Source: Dermatemys mawii
Taxonomy: Eukaryota > Chordata > Testudines > Dermatemydidae
Length of the DNA: 64,000 bases
Reading direction: 5' to 3'
Assembly: GCA_007922305.1 (NCBI GenBank)
Contig: ML677333.1
Coordinates: 15,336,676 to 15,400,675 of the forward strand
The translations under genes were made by a program, and so were the position numbers. Shown here in pieces: positions 23,136 to 35,414 of the stretch. Numbering within the stretch: position 1 is the stretch's first letter; each line of letters opens with the position of its first letter. Under the pieces are notes generated by a model. That model had not been told where the DNA came from, ran no database searches, and saw only the letters and a program-made list of their open reading frames with translations.

Positions 23136-24580
23136 TGAAGTAGAAAATAATATTTTATTTTTCTGTAAAGATTTATTAATATGGATAACAGTGCCATATA
23201 ACTAAATCATAATAAATAATCATACGGTGGAAGCTAGGTTACTGATTTACATCTGGAAAAATCTGGAGTATTCATTTATTTTTCCCATAGTTTTTCACAA
23301 TATTATTTCTTCTGTAGGCTCTATCCTAATGACATTGTGATGAAGAGTATGTATGTTGCTGAGCTTCCTAATAATGTCACAGAATCATTTTGTGTTGCTT
23401 CTGTCACTCTGCTGCTGTTCTTCTAACTTGTCTTTTTTCACTGTTACCCTGTCACAGGTCTTATTCCGAGCATTCTGAGCAATGCCCTTTGGATTTGGAT
23501 TCCTCTCTTCTCTCCACCATTACTAATACCTCATCTGTTCTTCATAGCTGCTTTCTGTGTTCTCTCTTCACCCCAGTTGTTTCCTACCTGGTAGAAAGTG
23601 CTGTTTGCAAGACAGATTTTTTTTTTTAATTTCTTGTTGGCATTCAATAACACCCAATTAAGTGGCTGTGTTTATCTTGCAGTCATCAATAATCTTTTTT
23701 AGGGTCTCTGCTCTTTAAGTAATAAATTCAGCTTCCCTGGTTAAAAGTATTTTGAATCTCTCACACGACAATATGGAGTCAGTCCCACAGGGAATGGTTG
23801 CCTCTTTCCAGACTGCTCCCTCCATGTGCTGTACTCCCTGTTGGGTTTATCTAACTATGTCATCTTTACCAAGGATACTTGAGGCAAGCTGTTGCCTCCT
23901 TCTTACTTGCATGCAGGTTGCCAGGGAGCCTGAGGGACTCACCATCTGACATTCATAGTGCTTGGCTTCTATCTAAATATATCTGAGAATCACAGTGAAG
24001 TATATGATGAGAAGATCCTGATTTCCTTTGTCATGATTTCTTCTTAAGATGTTGCCAAAAATCTATATAATATAATTTTCCCCTCACTGGTCACCATATT
24101 AATATTCAGGTAACATATTAATCATTATTGAATTAGAAAGGTGAGGTTGAAGCAATCAATTTTGCAAAGAGATTTTGTAGGTTATTTTTCTTAAATTCAT
24201 TTTAGCAACCATGAAAGCTGAAGGGATAAAAAGCCCTGGAGATTGAAGTCCACAGAAAAGGTACAGCAAGAGCAGAAATTATTCATGCTTCTCCTCTCTG
24301 TCTCTCCAACATGCTTCAACTCTGACCTGAGTGGACCACTTCTAGGAGTGGGAGAATAATCTATTTTACAGGCCCTTTTAATCTTTAGCCTCTACGAAAA
24401 CTGAGAAAACGGGTTCCAATTAATTAGTGCCAACTATGCCAGTAGTTTCGAGATGTGGACTGTCAACTAGGAATTGGGCAGACATCATAACTGATTTCAG
24501 ATAGGTCACTGAACAGCTATTAAATGTTTTTAAATTAATAATTTTCAGTTACTACTAAACTGGTCCAGATTCAAACCTAA
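23136..24580. other. Unassigned AT-rich DNA
   Basis: No gene or repeat family is recognised. A C/T-rich stretch at 23390-23630 gives a 79-codon frame of serine/leucine-rich text without motif. Confidence 0.4.
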
Positions 24581-25186
24581 GAAATTGCAGCTGAACTGGT
24601 AAAGGGACAGGTTGAGGTCACAGAGGTAAATTCTGGAAAAAGAACAGTGTCAAATGAAGGGATTACAAAAAATGAGTTCTTTGCAAAACACACCAAAAAC
24701 CAACTAAAAACACCCTCCCTCCCCCAAAAAGCAAAACACTTAATAGCAAATGAAGGGGCCATTGACTTAATAAGCTTTAGTGGTACATTATGGAATGGCA
24801 AAAATCAGTTGGTTACTGCTATACAGAAAGAACAGATGAGATTACAGAAGTGGACAAGCTGCTTTCTCATAGTGGAGAGGACTGTGCAGTAGAACCTGTA
24901 TGATACAAATGCCAAAGCACTATGTTAATAGGCTTACACTACTGGCTTCCTGAGGAGGAAAAGGATATTGAATGCAAAATGTTCAGAGATAGCAGAGGCA
25001 GCTGAGTTTAACAAAACAGTTATAACAGAAGACCTTCAGCTAGCCATAAGCTGGTCAAATGGTGCAATAGGCCAAACTTCAGAGAAGCAATTTCTTGCTA
25101 TTTTAAATTACTACTTGTTTGGCCAACTAGTGAAAAACACTATACTGAAAATTAAAAATTTGGACTCTAAGTACGGATACTACTGA
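24581..25186 (+). pseudogene. Coding-like block of unknown origin, one frame
   Basis: One plus-strand frame is open from 24581 to 24889 (103 codons; text includes EIAAELVKGQVEVTEV and KAKHLIANEGAIDLISFSG). It has a stop at 24890, two adjacent stops near 24926, and is then open again to 25186 (CSEIAEAAEFNKTVITEDLQ and onward). The inferred peptide is rich in K, E, N and T, helical in look, and does not resemble the LINEs nearby. It could be a decayed transposon or retrogene frame, or a chance product of purine-rich DNA. No family is recognised. No start codon is convincing. Confidence 0.25.
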
Positions 25187-26030
25187 AGTATATTATACCA
25201 AAATAACAGAAGCATTCATACTCCTGAACAAAAAGAGAGTAAGTACTAAAGGAAAGAAAATATGGTTAAATAGTTAAAGAAATAAAAACAAATAGGAAAA
25301 AAACCTTAAATATATCAGAAAAAGAAAACTTGGAAGAGAACTGATGATCCACTCAACTAACTAGACAACTGGTCTGATCTGATTCCTGTTGTAAGCCCTG
25401 TGGCCTGAAGCCTCTGAGAGAAGAGAGCTGACAGATCAACTGTTCTTTGCTGTTATCTGGAGAGCAAAGGGAGTCAACTGAGTGAGCAGAACCTCATTTA
25501 TATATTGACTGTTGATAATTTGGCAACACTGGGCTATAATTTGGCTAAATTTTGTACTTTGCTATTTTGGAGACTGCCTTTTTGGTAACCACCTGGGGAA
25601 GGCCTGAACAGGGTCATTGGCATTAAGACTGTCAGGATTGAGCATGAGGCCCTGAACAGCATCAAGGTCAATGGAGAGAGACTGTGTGCTTCTGGCTTGC
25701 TTCTGGGGCATTATGCTGAGTGATAGGGTCCCTTATATCACTGATTCTAAAAGAGGTAAGCCAAGAGTGACAGTTGCATTCTGTGAAGGAGCAGAGCAGT
25801 AGATCCAGTCCCCAGATGAGAGCTATAATCTAAAGAAGAGCAGAGAAGCAGATCTGGTCCCAGCAGAGAAGCAGATCTGGTCCCAGCAGAGAGCCACAGT
25901 CTATGGACAGAGCGGGGTAGCGTTTCCAGACCACCAGAAGCATGTATGTGATAGCTACCAATCACAGCCAAAAGGAGAGAGCAAAGCAATAGTTTGGCCC
26001 ATTGTGATCCTAAGAACCTCTCAATGCCAA
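25187..26030. other. Mostly unassigned, with a 23-bp tandem duplication
   Basis: Two adjacent identical copies of a 23-bp unit beginning CAGAGAAGCAGATCTGGTCC lie at 25841-25863 and 25864-25886, with diverged partial units on both sides. Nothing else is recognised. Confidence 0.6.
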
Positions 26031-26032
26031 CT

Positions 26033-26226
26033 TGCAAAAGGTTCACTGTTCTGTCAACTCCTATCAGGCCTGACAAACGCATGACACCTAGCATATTGCT
26101 GTCATAGTACTTATCCATAGAGAATGTTATATGAAGTATCAAATGAAAGCTTGTGACACACTGGTCATTAATGTCATTGTGAAGTGTGTATATTAACACT
26201 GTATGAGGAGTTATGTACACCTACTA
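26033..26226 (-). repeat. Possible dispersed repeat fragment
   Basis: The reverse complement reads 'gtgtacataactcctcatacagtgttaat...gccagcaatatgctaggtgtcatg'-like text that I weakly associate with a turtle interspersed repeat of unclear class. There are no termini or coding text to confirm it. Confidence 0.25.
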
Positions 26227-26499
26227 ACATTAGGCTTTAGAGTCTGTAACAAAAGGAAAAAAACAGGTTTCTTCCAGACTGGAGGGAAGGTCATCTGTCA
26301 TATGTAGATTAAGCACTGTGAGCCAAAAACAATGGGAGCTACATTTGCATGTAAAGTCAACAAGAAAAAACAGGTTGACAGAGGGATGTGAACGCAGCAT
26401 GGTGCCAGCACACCGGGGAACAAACAGAAATGATTTGCAAAAAAGATTTGGGAGTGAGAAACTGCATTAGACAAGGGTTATAGCTTATTAAGTTGAGTC

Positions 26500-27181
26500 T
26501 TAGGGCTTGGTTACACTGGCACTTTATAGCGCTATAAAGCCCCCACAAGCGCTATAACCTCCTCCCCGTCCACACTGGCAAGGCATGTAGAGCGCTATAA
26601 CTGCTGAGTTATAGCGCTATTGTTAATCCACCTCCGCATGGGGAATAAGGGCTGTAGCGCAGCTGCTGTAGCGCTACAGCGAGAATGTGGACACCCACTG
26701 CGCTACAAGTGATCTCTGGAGATGCCTAGAGCCATTTAAGGCAATTGACGTCTCTTCCCTTTGTTTTGAACTCGGCTGGAGGAATGTGGAAGTACCTCTT
26801 TAGAGTTTCTCTCTTAACTGGGCAGATAAGCAATGCAAATGTTTAAGGAGGGAGCCTGTGTGAAAACAAAGCCTTCTGTGAACGGAGGCTCGCTGACAGG
26901 CTTTCAGAAGATCGGAAAAATCACTGTCTCTCTCCCTCCACATACACACAACGCGTCCCCCCTCACCCCCCTCGTTTAAAAAGCACGTTGCACCCAGCTG
27001 AATGCTGGGATACCTGCCCTAATGCGCTGCTCTTAATGCCGCATTAAGTGCCCCAAATGTGGCCATGCTATACCGCTGGCGCGTCTGAGTGTGGACATAC
27101 AATAGCGCTATACATACTACTGTATAAGGGGACCGCTATAACCAATAGCGCTATAATCTTGTAAGTGTAACCATACCCTTA
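26500..27181. mobile_element. Harbinger-like MITE with TTA target duplication and repeated AGCGCT palindromes
   Basis: The element spans 26503-27178 (676 bp). The left terminus is GGGCTTGGTTACACT and the reverse complement of the right terminus is GGGTATGGTTACACT, a 15-bp inverted repeat with 2 mismatches. It is flanked by TTA at 26500-26502 and 27179-27181, matching the 3-bp TTA/TAA duplication of PIF/Harbinger transposition. The subterminal regions contain many TATAGCGCTATA-type palindromes: an 18-bp perfect palindrome at 26522-26539, paired 12-bp arms at 26591-26602 and 26607-26618, and a 14-bp one at 26666-26679. No transposase is encoded. Confidence 0.8.
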
Positions 27182-27589
27182 GTCTCTAGAAAGTGTATTA
27201 TAGGTGGCCCTAAGCAGGAATTTTTCCTCCCCACCCCACTACATATTTTAAAAAAGCATATAGGGGGGCCCTCTTGAGCCGCTCAGGGCCCTAAGCAATT
27301 GTTTAGTCTGCTTATACTTAGCACTGGTTCTGCTTTTGTTTTATTTGTAAGCATTTCTGTTTCCATTATTCATACTCAATAATCACTTGAATCTGTGCAT
27401 CTCTGATCTTTGTATATAAACTTATATTTATTTTCACTATAAATAGATTAGAGTGTTGTATTGATAAAAAGGACCTGAAACCTGAGTTGTAACCTTCCAA
27501 CTGTGTGTGTACGGTCTCTTTTGGAGGCAGTTTACCTGATAGTTCCTGTGAGTGTCCAGTTACAGGCCGCATGCTATAGGGGAATGGTC
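27182..27589. other. Unassigned DNA between two DNA transposons
   Basis: AT-rich, no gene or repeat family recognised. Confidence 0.4.
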
Positions 27590-28458
27590 TTCAAATGTAG
27601 GGTTACCATATTACAACAATCAAAAAAGAGGACACAGGGTGGGGCCCACCCCGCTCACACCCCAGCTCCACCCTTGCCACTTCCCACCCTCTCAGAGCCC
27701 CCAATCCCTCTCCCCCACTCCTTGTCTCCTGACTGCCCCCTCGTGGGACCCCCCAGCCTAACTGCCCCCCTAGGACCCTACCTCCTGTCTCCTGACTGCC
27801 CCAAGCTTTATCCACACATCCCCCCGAGACAGAACCCCAGGACTCCCACACCCTAACGACTCACTGCCCCCTGACAGACTCTCCCTCACAGAACCCCCGA
27901 TCCATCCAACCCCGCTATTCCCTGTCCCTTGACTGTCCCCTTCAGGAACCCCTTGCCCCTTCTCCACCCCCCCACCCCCTGCTCTCTTACTGTGCAGCTC
28001 AAAATAGTGTCTCCCCACCCCCACAGAGCACTGCTGGAACCCCACACTGGGCAGCAGGGGAGGAGAATCACTACAGCTGCCCCCATACTGGGGCCAGGCA
28101 CCAATCTGAGCCTGCAGGGGAGCAGGGGAGGGGAGGAGCTCAGCCTCTACAGCTGCCAGCCAATGTGAACGCCCAGGCCAGCCCTGAGAATGCAGCAGGG
28201 GAGTGGGGGAGGAGGGGATGAGCTTTAGAGCTGCACCAGCCGGCCATCGGAGAATGCAGCAGGGGAGGGAGGAAGAGGAGGAGCTGCTCTCGCTGCTGGC
28301 GTGGCTCAATCCGGTGGACTCTCTCAGCCATGCTGTGCTCTGTACGGGGAGGGGAAGGAAATCCTGACCTTATCCAGTTTCCGCTCGGACACTATTTATA
28401 GTTCAAAAAGCTGGACATGTCTGGGAGAATCCGGACTTATGGTAACACCATTCAAATG
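27590..28458. mobile_element. hAT-type non-autonomous element with exact 8-bp target duplication, GC-rich core
   Basis: TTCAAATG at 27590-27597 is repeated exactly at 28451-28458. The element between them (27598-28450, 853 bp) starts TAGGGTTACCATA and its right end, reversed, is TGGTGTTACCATA (11 of 13 positions match). The duplication length and short termini fit the hAT superfamily. The first 350 bp of the core are very C-rich on the plus strand, with many imperfect direct repeats of 'ctgactgccccc'. The final 70 bp carry 'tatttatagttcaaaaagctggacatgtc'. Open frames of up to 179 codons on both strands come from this composition. No transposase is present. Confidence 0.85.
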
Positions 28459-28691
28459 GCGTTCAGTGATTGGGGTGCACCAAACAACCTGTAAAACAAG
28501 ATAGGACTGGGAGAGTCCTGAGGAGAATGTTGAGCAGTTGAAAGGCTGGTGGTGTACAAGGCTGACACCCAGCTACCACAAAATAGATTCCCTCATGCTG
28601 AAGGCGGGGTGGGGTGGCGGTAACAAGTGGCCCACAATCCTGGGTGCCTTGAGAAAGCATCATACCCACTAACATCTGTGGGGAAACAGAT
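28459..28691. other. Short unassigned stretch, possibly repeat-derived
   Basis: Contains 'ccctcatgctgaaggcggggtggggtggcggtaacaagtggcccacaatcctgggtgccttgagaaa'-type text that I faintly associate with a dispersed turtle repeat. There is no structure to confirm it. Confidence 0.25.
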
Positions 28692-30199
28692 GTATTCAAG
28701 TTGACAGGGCCTGATGAAATACATCCTAGAATACTCAAGGAGCTGACTGAGGAGATATCTGAGCCATTAGTGATTGTCTTTGAAAACTCATGGAAGACAG
28801 GAGAGATTTCAGAGAACTGGAAAAGGGCAAATATAGTGCCCATCTATAAAAAGTGCAATAAAGACAACCCAGGGAATTACAGACCGGTCTGTATAATGTC
28901 CGTCCTTGGAAAGATAATGGAGTAAATAATCAAGCAATCCATGTGTGAACACCTAAATGATAAGGTGATAAGTAAGAGAATAGTTTTGTCAAGAACAACC
29001 TGATATCTTTCTTTAATAGGGTAGCAAGCCTTGTGGATGGGAGGAAGCCATGGTATATCTTGACTTTAGAAAGGCTTTTGATACTCTCTCACATGATCTC
29101 CTTATAAAAAACTAGGGAAATACAATACAGATGGAGCTACTGTAAGGTGGGTGCATAACTGGTTGGAAAACTGTTCCCAGAGAGTAGGTCTCAGTGGTTC
29201 ACAGTCAAGCTGGAAGTATATATCAAATGGGGTCCCACAGAGATCGGTCCTGAATCCAGTTCTGTTCAATATCTTCATCAATAATTTAGATAATGAGATA
29301 GAGAGTATAGTTATACAGTTTGCAGACAGCACCAAGGTTGGAGGGTCGCAAGTGCTTTGGACGATAGGATTAAAATACAAAATTATCTGGACAAACTGGA
29401 AAAATAGTGTGAAGTAAATAGGATGAAATTCAGTAAGGACAAATGTAAAGTACGCCACTTAAGAAGGATCAGTTGCACACGTACAAAATGGGAAATGACT
29501 GCCTAGGAAGGAGTACTGCGGAAAGGGATCTGGGTGTCATAGTGGATTGCAAGCTAAATATGAGTCAACAGTGTAACACTGTTGCAAAAAATACAAACAC
29601 CTGGGATGTATTAGCAGGGGTGTGGTAAGCAAGACATAAGAAGTAATTCTTCCATTCTACTCTGCACTGATAACTCTTTAATTGGAGTATTGTGTCCAGT
29701 TCCGGGCATCACATTTCAGGAAAGATGTGGTCAAATGGGAGAAAGTCCAGAGGAGAGCAACAAAAATGAGTAAAGGTTTACAAAACATGACCTGTGAGGA
29801 AAGACAGAAAAAACTGAGTTTGTTTTCTCTGGAGAAGAGAATACTGAAGGCAGGAACATAACAGTTTTCAAGTACATAAAAGGTTGTTACAAGGTGAAGG
29901 GAGAAAAATTGTTCTCATTAACCTCTGAGGATAGGAGAAGAAATAGGTTTAAACTGCAGCAAGAGATGTTTACGTTGGACATTAGGAAAAAATTCCTAAC
30001 TGTCAAGGTAGTTAAGCACTGGAATAAACTGGCAAGGGAGGTTGTGGACTCTCCATCACTGGATGTTTTTAAGAGCAGGTTAGATAAACACCTGTCATGG
30101 ATGGTCTAGATAATACTTAGTCCTGCCTTGAGTGCAGGGAATTGGACTAGAAGACCTTTCAAGGTCTCTTCCAGTCCTACACTTCTATGATTCTATGAT
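28692..30199 (+). pseudogene. CR1 LINE copy with complete 3' end
   Basis: Begins in the linker and fingers (GPDEIHPRILKELTEEISEP, ENWKRANIVPIYKKCNKDNP to about 28925). Then come a KAFDTLSHDLL-like block near 29070, GVPQRSVLNPVLFNIFINNL near 29235, and the catalytic box as FADSTKVGG, which loses the second aspartate. C-terminal CR1 pieces follow, with an open 71-codon segment at 29894-30109. It ends with 'gaagacctttcaaggtctcttccagtcctac' and the tail 'ttctatgattctatga' at about 30199. Several frameshifts and stops are present. 5'-truncated like the other copies. Confidence 0.85.
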
Positions 30200-32705
30200 A
30201 TTTGTATATTCCCAAATTATTCAGTGGTGGTTGGAGCCAGAGTTATTTAATTTTTTAAAAAGCCAGAGAAAGTGAGGACCCTGCCCTTTATGCTCCTATA
30301 GCACGGGCAGGAGGGATACAATATCTTAAAATATATTTATCAATCAGGGGCTCTTAAGCAAACTGAGAGCCCCAGTCTGCAGATGTTGCTTTGTACTCTG
30401 CTCAACAAGTTGTGAGGTTTTCTCAATACCAAAGGCAATATCCACACAAATCTTATTTTTGTCAGTCCCTGAAAATGAATGTATGTTTGAACTCTTGCGG
30501 TGATTTTACCAGACCAGAAATGGAAATGTGACTAAGACCCTTCTACTGTTTTATCAGCTAGCAGAGTACATGTTGCCAGAATCACAACATTCCTCTGTCT
30601 TTCTGGTATTCCTATTGTGTCTGATATCAATTTAGGTGGATAAATAATTATCGTGAACGGCTTTTTTCCAATAGTCCCACATTGTGAATTGTTAATTACC
30701 TCTAATAATTGCCTTTTCTAGAATGTTTCTATGAACCATGAAGTTCAGCTTCTACTCATTATAAATCATATCTAAAGTGAAATTCTCAGAATTCACGAAT
30801 TATAATGAGCTAAATTTATTACCAGTTGAAGTGCGGCTTTCTTGTTGCAGACAGACGTGCACCTTGGTTAGAAAAACCAGCCACAGAATTACTCTATGCT
30901 TCATCTTATGGGAAATTATATTAAATCATTCGAGATGGAGATCCTTTTTTGTCAGTGGCTATGGCAGTGGTTGTGTTGTCATATTTAGCATAGCACTATG
31001 GGCCAGAACGATTTTTGTTGATCAAACCACGTTGTAAACAATATCAGTGTAGTTCTGCAAGAAAATGGTATTGGTCATTTAAAATTCAGGATTGTTTCAT
31101 GGCATTTAACAGTATTTTAACTGTATTTTTGTTTCTGTTTTTAAATCTGGGTATGCCACAAAGAAAAAATATGCCACCTTTACTCTTGGCTCTGTAGCCT
31201 TCTCCTTCTCCAGTGATCTGAATTTATCAAAATGTTATGGAGAGACCAACTCTGCACCCCACACTTTATAGACATGGAATGCCCTAAATTAGCAGAACTG
31301 ATTCATATTCACCGCACACAGAGGTAAGGTACCAAGATGCCATGCAGGGAGATCCTAAACCTTCTGAGTATCAAAGAGCAGTGCTCTGGTCATCTGATCT
31401 ATTGATTGTGTATTTATTATATTGATTACTTAAGAAATTCTATTTAAATCTCTGAGGTTTGGTTGGTTTTGGACTTAAGATCAGACCCAGAATTATAAGA
31501 ATTACTATCAGTTTGGAAATCTCAACGTGCAACACTTAGACTTAGGAAATTTTTTGAATTTGCAATAGTTTTATTAGTATAATTAGTAAACACACAAACT
31601 CTTCAACCTAAACAAGCAAGTAGCAGTATTACAGTATTAATGTTATGTTCAGAGTTATGTTATATGTGTATTTACATCATTCTTGTGGAGACCTAGAAGT
31701 AATGAAATAGGTTATGATTAACGCGGGTTCTGTCCGATTCCTGGTATGCCAAATGTTCCTAACTGTAGAGGTCTTGATGGTTATGGATAGCTCTGTTACA
31801 GAGTCTGGTGGCTGCCATGAATATTTATAAGAACGTTCAGCCTCTTTGTCCATAACTGTGTTTCATATCCTAATAATGCTGGGTGTTTTTTTTTCCTTAT
31901 TTGGCAGATTAGTATATTCATTCTGTTGAACTTATTGACATTTATGTCAATTGGTCACTGTAGCAATTTTCCAGTTAAACATCTGCTGCTATTCCTGTCT
32001 TAAAAATATCAAACTGACATCAGTTGATTTCTTGTGGTTATTTATTTCAGCAATGTATTTTATGATATCTTTTGACTTAGTTAACTTAGCTTAGTTAATT
32101 GTGACTTAGTTAAGATATCTGGCTAACTTACTTATGCTAAGGCTTGTGTAGGCCTCATATTTTTATGGTAAGTGCTTAAGATAATACCTAGCAGGCTTGG
32201 GCCAGTAGGTCTTTTTCATTAGTGCCCTATACCTATATTATATATTTTATACCTATATTTATAGGCTACACACTGTTATGATGCTATCCACATCAGTGCA
32301 GAGGGAAAGGGAAAGGGGAACTGTGTGTGCCTCTGTGTTCCACATACTCCAATTCTTCTCCTTATACGCAGCAGGGTGAACAATACTCTCACCGTTTATG
32401 GACTGTAGTAGCAGAGTACAGGAGGTGGTGCTCTGGAATTTAAAGGAAATATTCTATTCTGCTAATCCCTCGGAGATCCCTTGCACAGAGCCCCATGGCC
32501 TGGTGTAGAGGACTAGGATTTTGTTTTATTTCCCACATTCCTTTGTGTGTGTGTGTGTGGGGAGAAACTCTGAGCTTTACTTTTCCCTCCTATCACTTCT
32601 CTTCCATCTTTTCTTCTCCATTCCCTCCCCTCCCAGCGGGAATCTGTCAGGGTGTGTATGGGGGTGTTTATAACAGTAAAATTCTGCCCCCAAACTGATT
32701 CTATT
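30200..32705. other. Unassigned AT-rich DNA
   Basis: About 2.5 kb without recognised gene or repeat family. There is a low-complexity 'ttagttaacttagcttagttaatt' stretch around 32075-32110 and a short TG run at about 32542-32558. Confidence 0.45.
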
Positions 32706-32960
32706 ATGGTTGGTTTGTTATTTGTATTAATGTAGTGCCTAGAAGTCCAAGTGATGGCCCAGGATCCCATTGTGCTAGGTGCTGTATAAGCACAGAATAG
32801 AAGGATGGTCTCCGCGGAGCTTACAATATAAGACAAGAGACAACAGATGGATACAGACAGATGGCAGGGGGTACAAGGAAACAATAAGAGGGCATTGGTC
32901 AGCATGCTAGGCTGTTTCAGCATGATATGCTGGGTCTCAGCACACCAGCAGCCTAGAGTT
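32706..32960 (-). repeat. L2-like LINE 3' region, minus strand
   Basis: Contains 'tgtagtgcctagaagtcc', 'cattgtgctaggtgctgtataagcac', 'ggagcttacaatataagacaagagacaacagatggatacagacag', 'caataagagggcattggtcagcatg' and 'ctcagcacaccagcagcctag'. This is the same order as at 3512-3970 and 52090-52330. Confidence 0.65.
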
Positions 32961-34850
32961 GCTTGGAACTACACACAGCTACCAGTTGCTTTGAGGAGAT
33001 AAAAGAGAAATGCCAGTAGCTGCATATTTCCCTGAAGTTACAGCTGGGTCCTGGTTATACTTATTAAAGAAACTGAAGCAGAAATACAGGATAACTTATA
33101 AAAAATAAATGAACCTCACTGCAGACTGTTATAAAATGGTAGATATAGTACTATTGAAAGGGCAGTGGCTAATAGAGTAGGAAGGAGGCAGTGGTAGGAA
33201 ATAATTCAGTCTGCAGGAAACCTGGAAGAATAGTGTTTTCAGTTACATTAAGCACTTATTGTGAAATACTAACACCAGGCAAATACATAGCAAAGTTTCC
33301 ATTCACTTCAGTGGGGTGAGGATTTCCCTCATGGAATCAAGTGTCTCTTTGCTCACACTACAGTCTGCTAGCTCACATTGTGCAATGTACATGCAGGATA
33401 AAAATTATACATCCTAACCGATTCAGTCGTCATGCTTTGGGCAAATTCTTGTATGGCCTTTTTCTGCCTGGCCTCTTTTTGGCCAAATTTCAAGGCCTCA
33501 TTCTTTGATATTTCAGGTGATAGTGTTGGTCACCCCCTTCTTCCTTAATATCCTGTTCTTTCTTGGCCTGTGCAATTTTATAATTCCTAGTTCCCATTGT
33601 ACTTCTCAAATATCAAATAATTAGAGTTATAATCTGCTTCCTAATGCACCTCCTTAGCTGCACCTGATTAATGAACTGGGCTGGCCTCAGGCCTCTGGCC
33701 ATCAGAAGGGCAGACCACTCTATTACAGGGTGCTTAGGCCACGAATCAGTCCTCTGCACCAGGGTGAATATAAGAGTTGCAGAATAGGCCCTATATCATT
33801 AGAGATTAGCCTAGTATTTTTCAAGAGCTCAATTGGTGGGCTGATAATACAGCATATTAATCAATGATTTTCATTGCAGCGAATGAAAAGGGACAGTTTG
33901 CCCCCATCCTCTTCCCACAAAGAAAAAGTCAGTTACTAAGCAGTTGTGGTAGATATGTTTATTAATGTCAGAACCACTTGTTCCAAGAGATCTCAGGAAA
34001 TGATCTGGGATTGTTAGACAATTTTTCAGCTACTTGAACAGAACTGTGTTCCTATGTGTGCCCTACGCCCTTCTGGCTTCAACATTTATTTAATGTCACA
34101 GGAAATGTTCAGTCTGCAAAGCCCTACAAGAATAGAGACCTTGCTGTGTATTTCTGGAAGTTACACTTTATGTAATTGTGAGTTTTAAAATGAAAACCCT
34201 TATGGAGATGTAACAGTATACACATTGGGAAACTGATATAGTGCATTAGGGAATGTTGAACATGAAACCTGACCAAAACGCAGGTTGCAAAACCAGATAT
34301 TGAAGACTGTGAGACTGCAAATGGATTATAGGATATGTTGGAATATTTCTTGGGGTTACACATGTTTTTAATACAGGTCTGATCACTGGAGCCAGTTTAT
34401 ACACACACTATGGAAAGATAATGGCCTTAGTTGAAAAAAATGTGTTACTTTATTCTTTGTTGACTTTAAAAGAATCTCTTTATCAGACTGTGCTTTGCTC
34501 ATCTGACATTAACAATAGATGGTGGAGTATGGAAAGGGTGCCAGGTCAGTTGGTCCTAATATCTTGGAAATTCTTTTACAAATGCAGTGTTTTTAATTAG
34601 ATAAATTCATTTGAAACTGAAGTAACCTTGATTATCAAAATTTTTAAATAGCTGAGCAAAACTGCCATTGTAGAACAGACATAATATTTTGCAGGCCATT
34701 TAAACATATTTAGCTGTAACTAAATCCATTCTTCTTGAATCAGCCCTCTATAGTCAGACTCAAATTAACCTCAAACAGTGAATGAGTTAATCCACTTGGC
34801 CAAGCTATATTTATGAATGCTGAAATAGATCAGATCGGGCATTCACTGCT
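32961..34850. other. Unassigned AT-rich DNA
   Basis: About 1.9 kb without a recognised gene or repeat family. Confidence 0.45.
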
Positions 34851-34970
34851 ACATAGATTGTAAGCGACTTGGGATAGGGACCATCTTTTTGTTCTCTTTG
34901 TACAAGCCCAGCACAGTGAGAAAATGGTGATTCCTAGACACATCATAATACAAATAATAATACAATGAAT
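34851..34970 (+). repeat. L2/CR1-type 3' tail fragment
   Basis: Reads 'agattgtaagcgacttgggatagggaccatctttttgttctctttgtacaagcccagcaca' and ends 'atcataatacaaataataataca'. This is the conserved 3' tail shared by an ancient LINE and its partner SINEs, comparable to the tails at 10612-10946 and 35600-35732. Confidence 0.6.
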
Positions 34971-35040
34971 GTCAATGCAAATACAGTTCTTCCCCTACCC
35001 AGCTTAAAATATTTTTGAATGTGGTTTGAGAGGCTCTGTA

Positions 35041-35414
35041 GCTTAATACAGGGGTCTCCAAACTTTTTGAGATGCGGGCCATATTAGATCTCTGAAGGGG
35101 CTTCACAGGTCGCTGCCACACCTCCCGCTTTGCTCCTCCGGCCACTGCTGTGACCTCCCCACTTTGCTCCTCCAGCCATACTGCTGCCGCGGCCTCCCCC
35201 TTTGCTCCTCCAGCCGCTGCCACGACACACCCCCCTTTGCTCCTCCAGCTGCACCGCGGGGGTGCTCACCCATCCGCACATAGGGCCGCTGGCAGCAGCT
35301 TGCACGGGGCGGGGGAGGGGGAGCAGGGACAGCGGCGGCTTCTCCATGTGCCTGCTCAGCTGTGGGGGCCGGATCCAGCCCCTGGGCTGTAGTTTGGAAA
35401 TCCCTGGTTTAATG
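35041..35414 (+). mobile_element. hAT-type MITE inserted in the SINE, family K, copy 1
   Basis: The element spans 35049-35406. The left end is CAGGGGTCTCCAAACT and the reversed right end is CAGGGATTTCCAAACT (14 of 16 identical). Flanking octamers GCTTAATA (35041-35048) and GTTTAATG (35407-35414) agree at 6 of 8 positions. The core is GC-rich, with several 'ctttgctcctccagc' repeats. The end with 'gggccatattagatctctgaaggggcttcacagg' matches the other end of the copy at 37757-38079, so the two lie in opposite orientation. No protein is encoded. Confidence 0.8.

Noticed and set aside
25747..26220. 157-codon minus-strand frame
   Set aside because: Crosses the 23-bp tandem duplication; the peptide has no recognised motif. 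The region is probably repeat-derived.
26522..26679. Repeated palindromes considered as a CRISPR array or operator set
   Set aside because: No regular spacers. They sit inside a defined MITE in vertebrate DNA.
27770..28309. Minus-strand frame of 179 codons and several overlapping frames
   Set aside because: They lie wholly inside the hAT-type element with exact target duplication. The peptide is proline/serine/glycine-rich, as expected from C-rich DNA, and frames are open on both strands.
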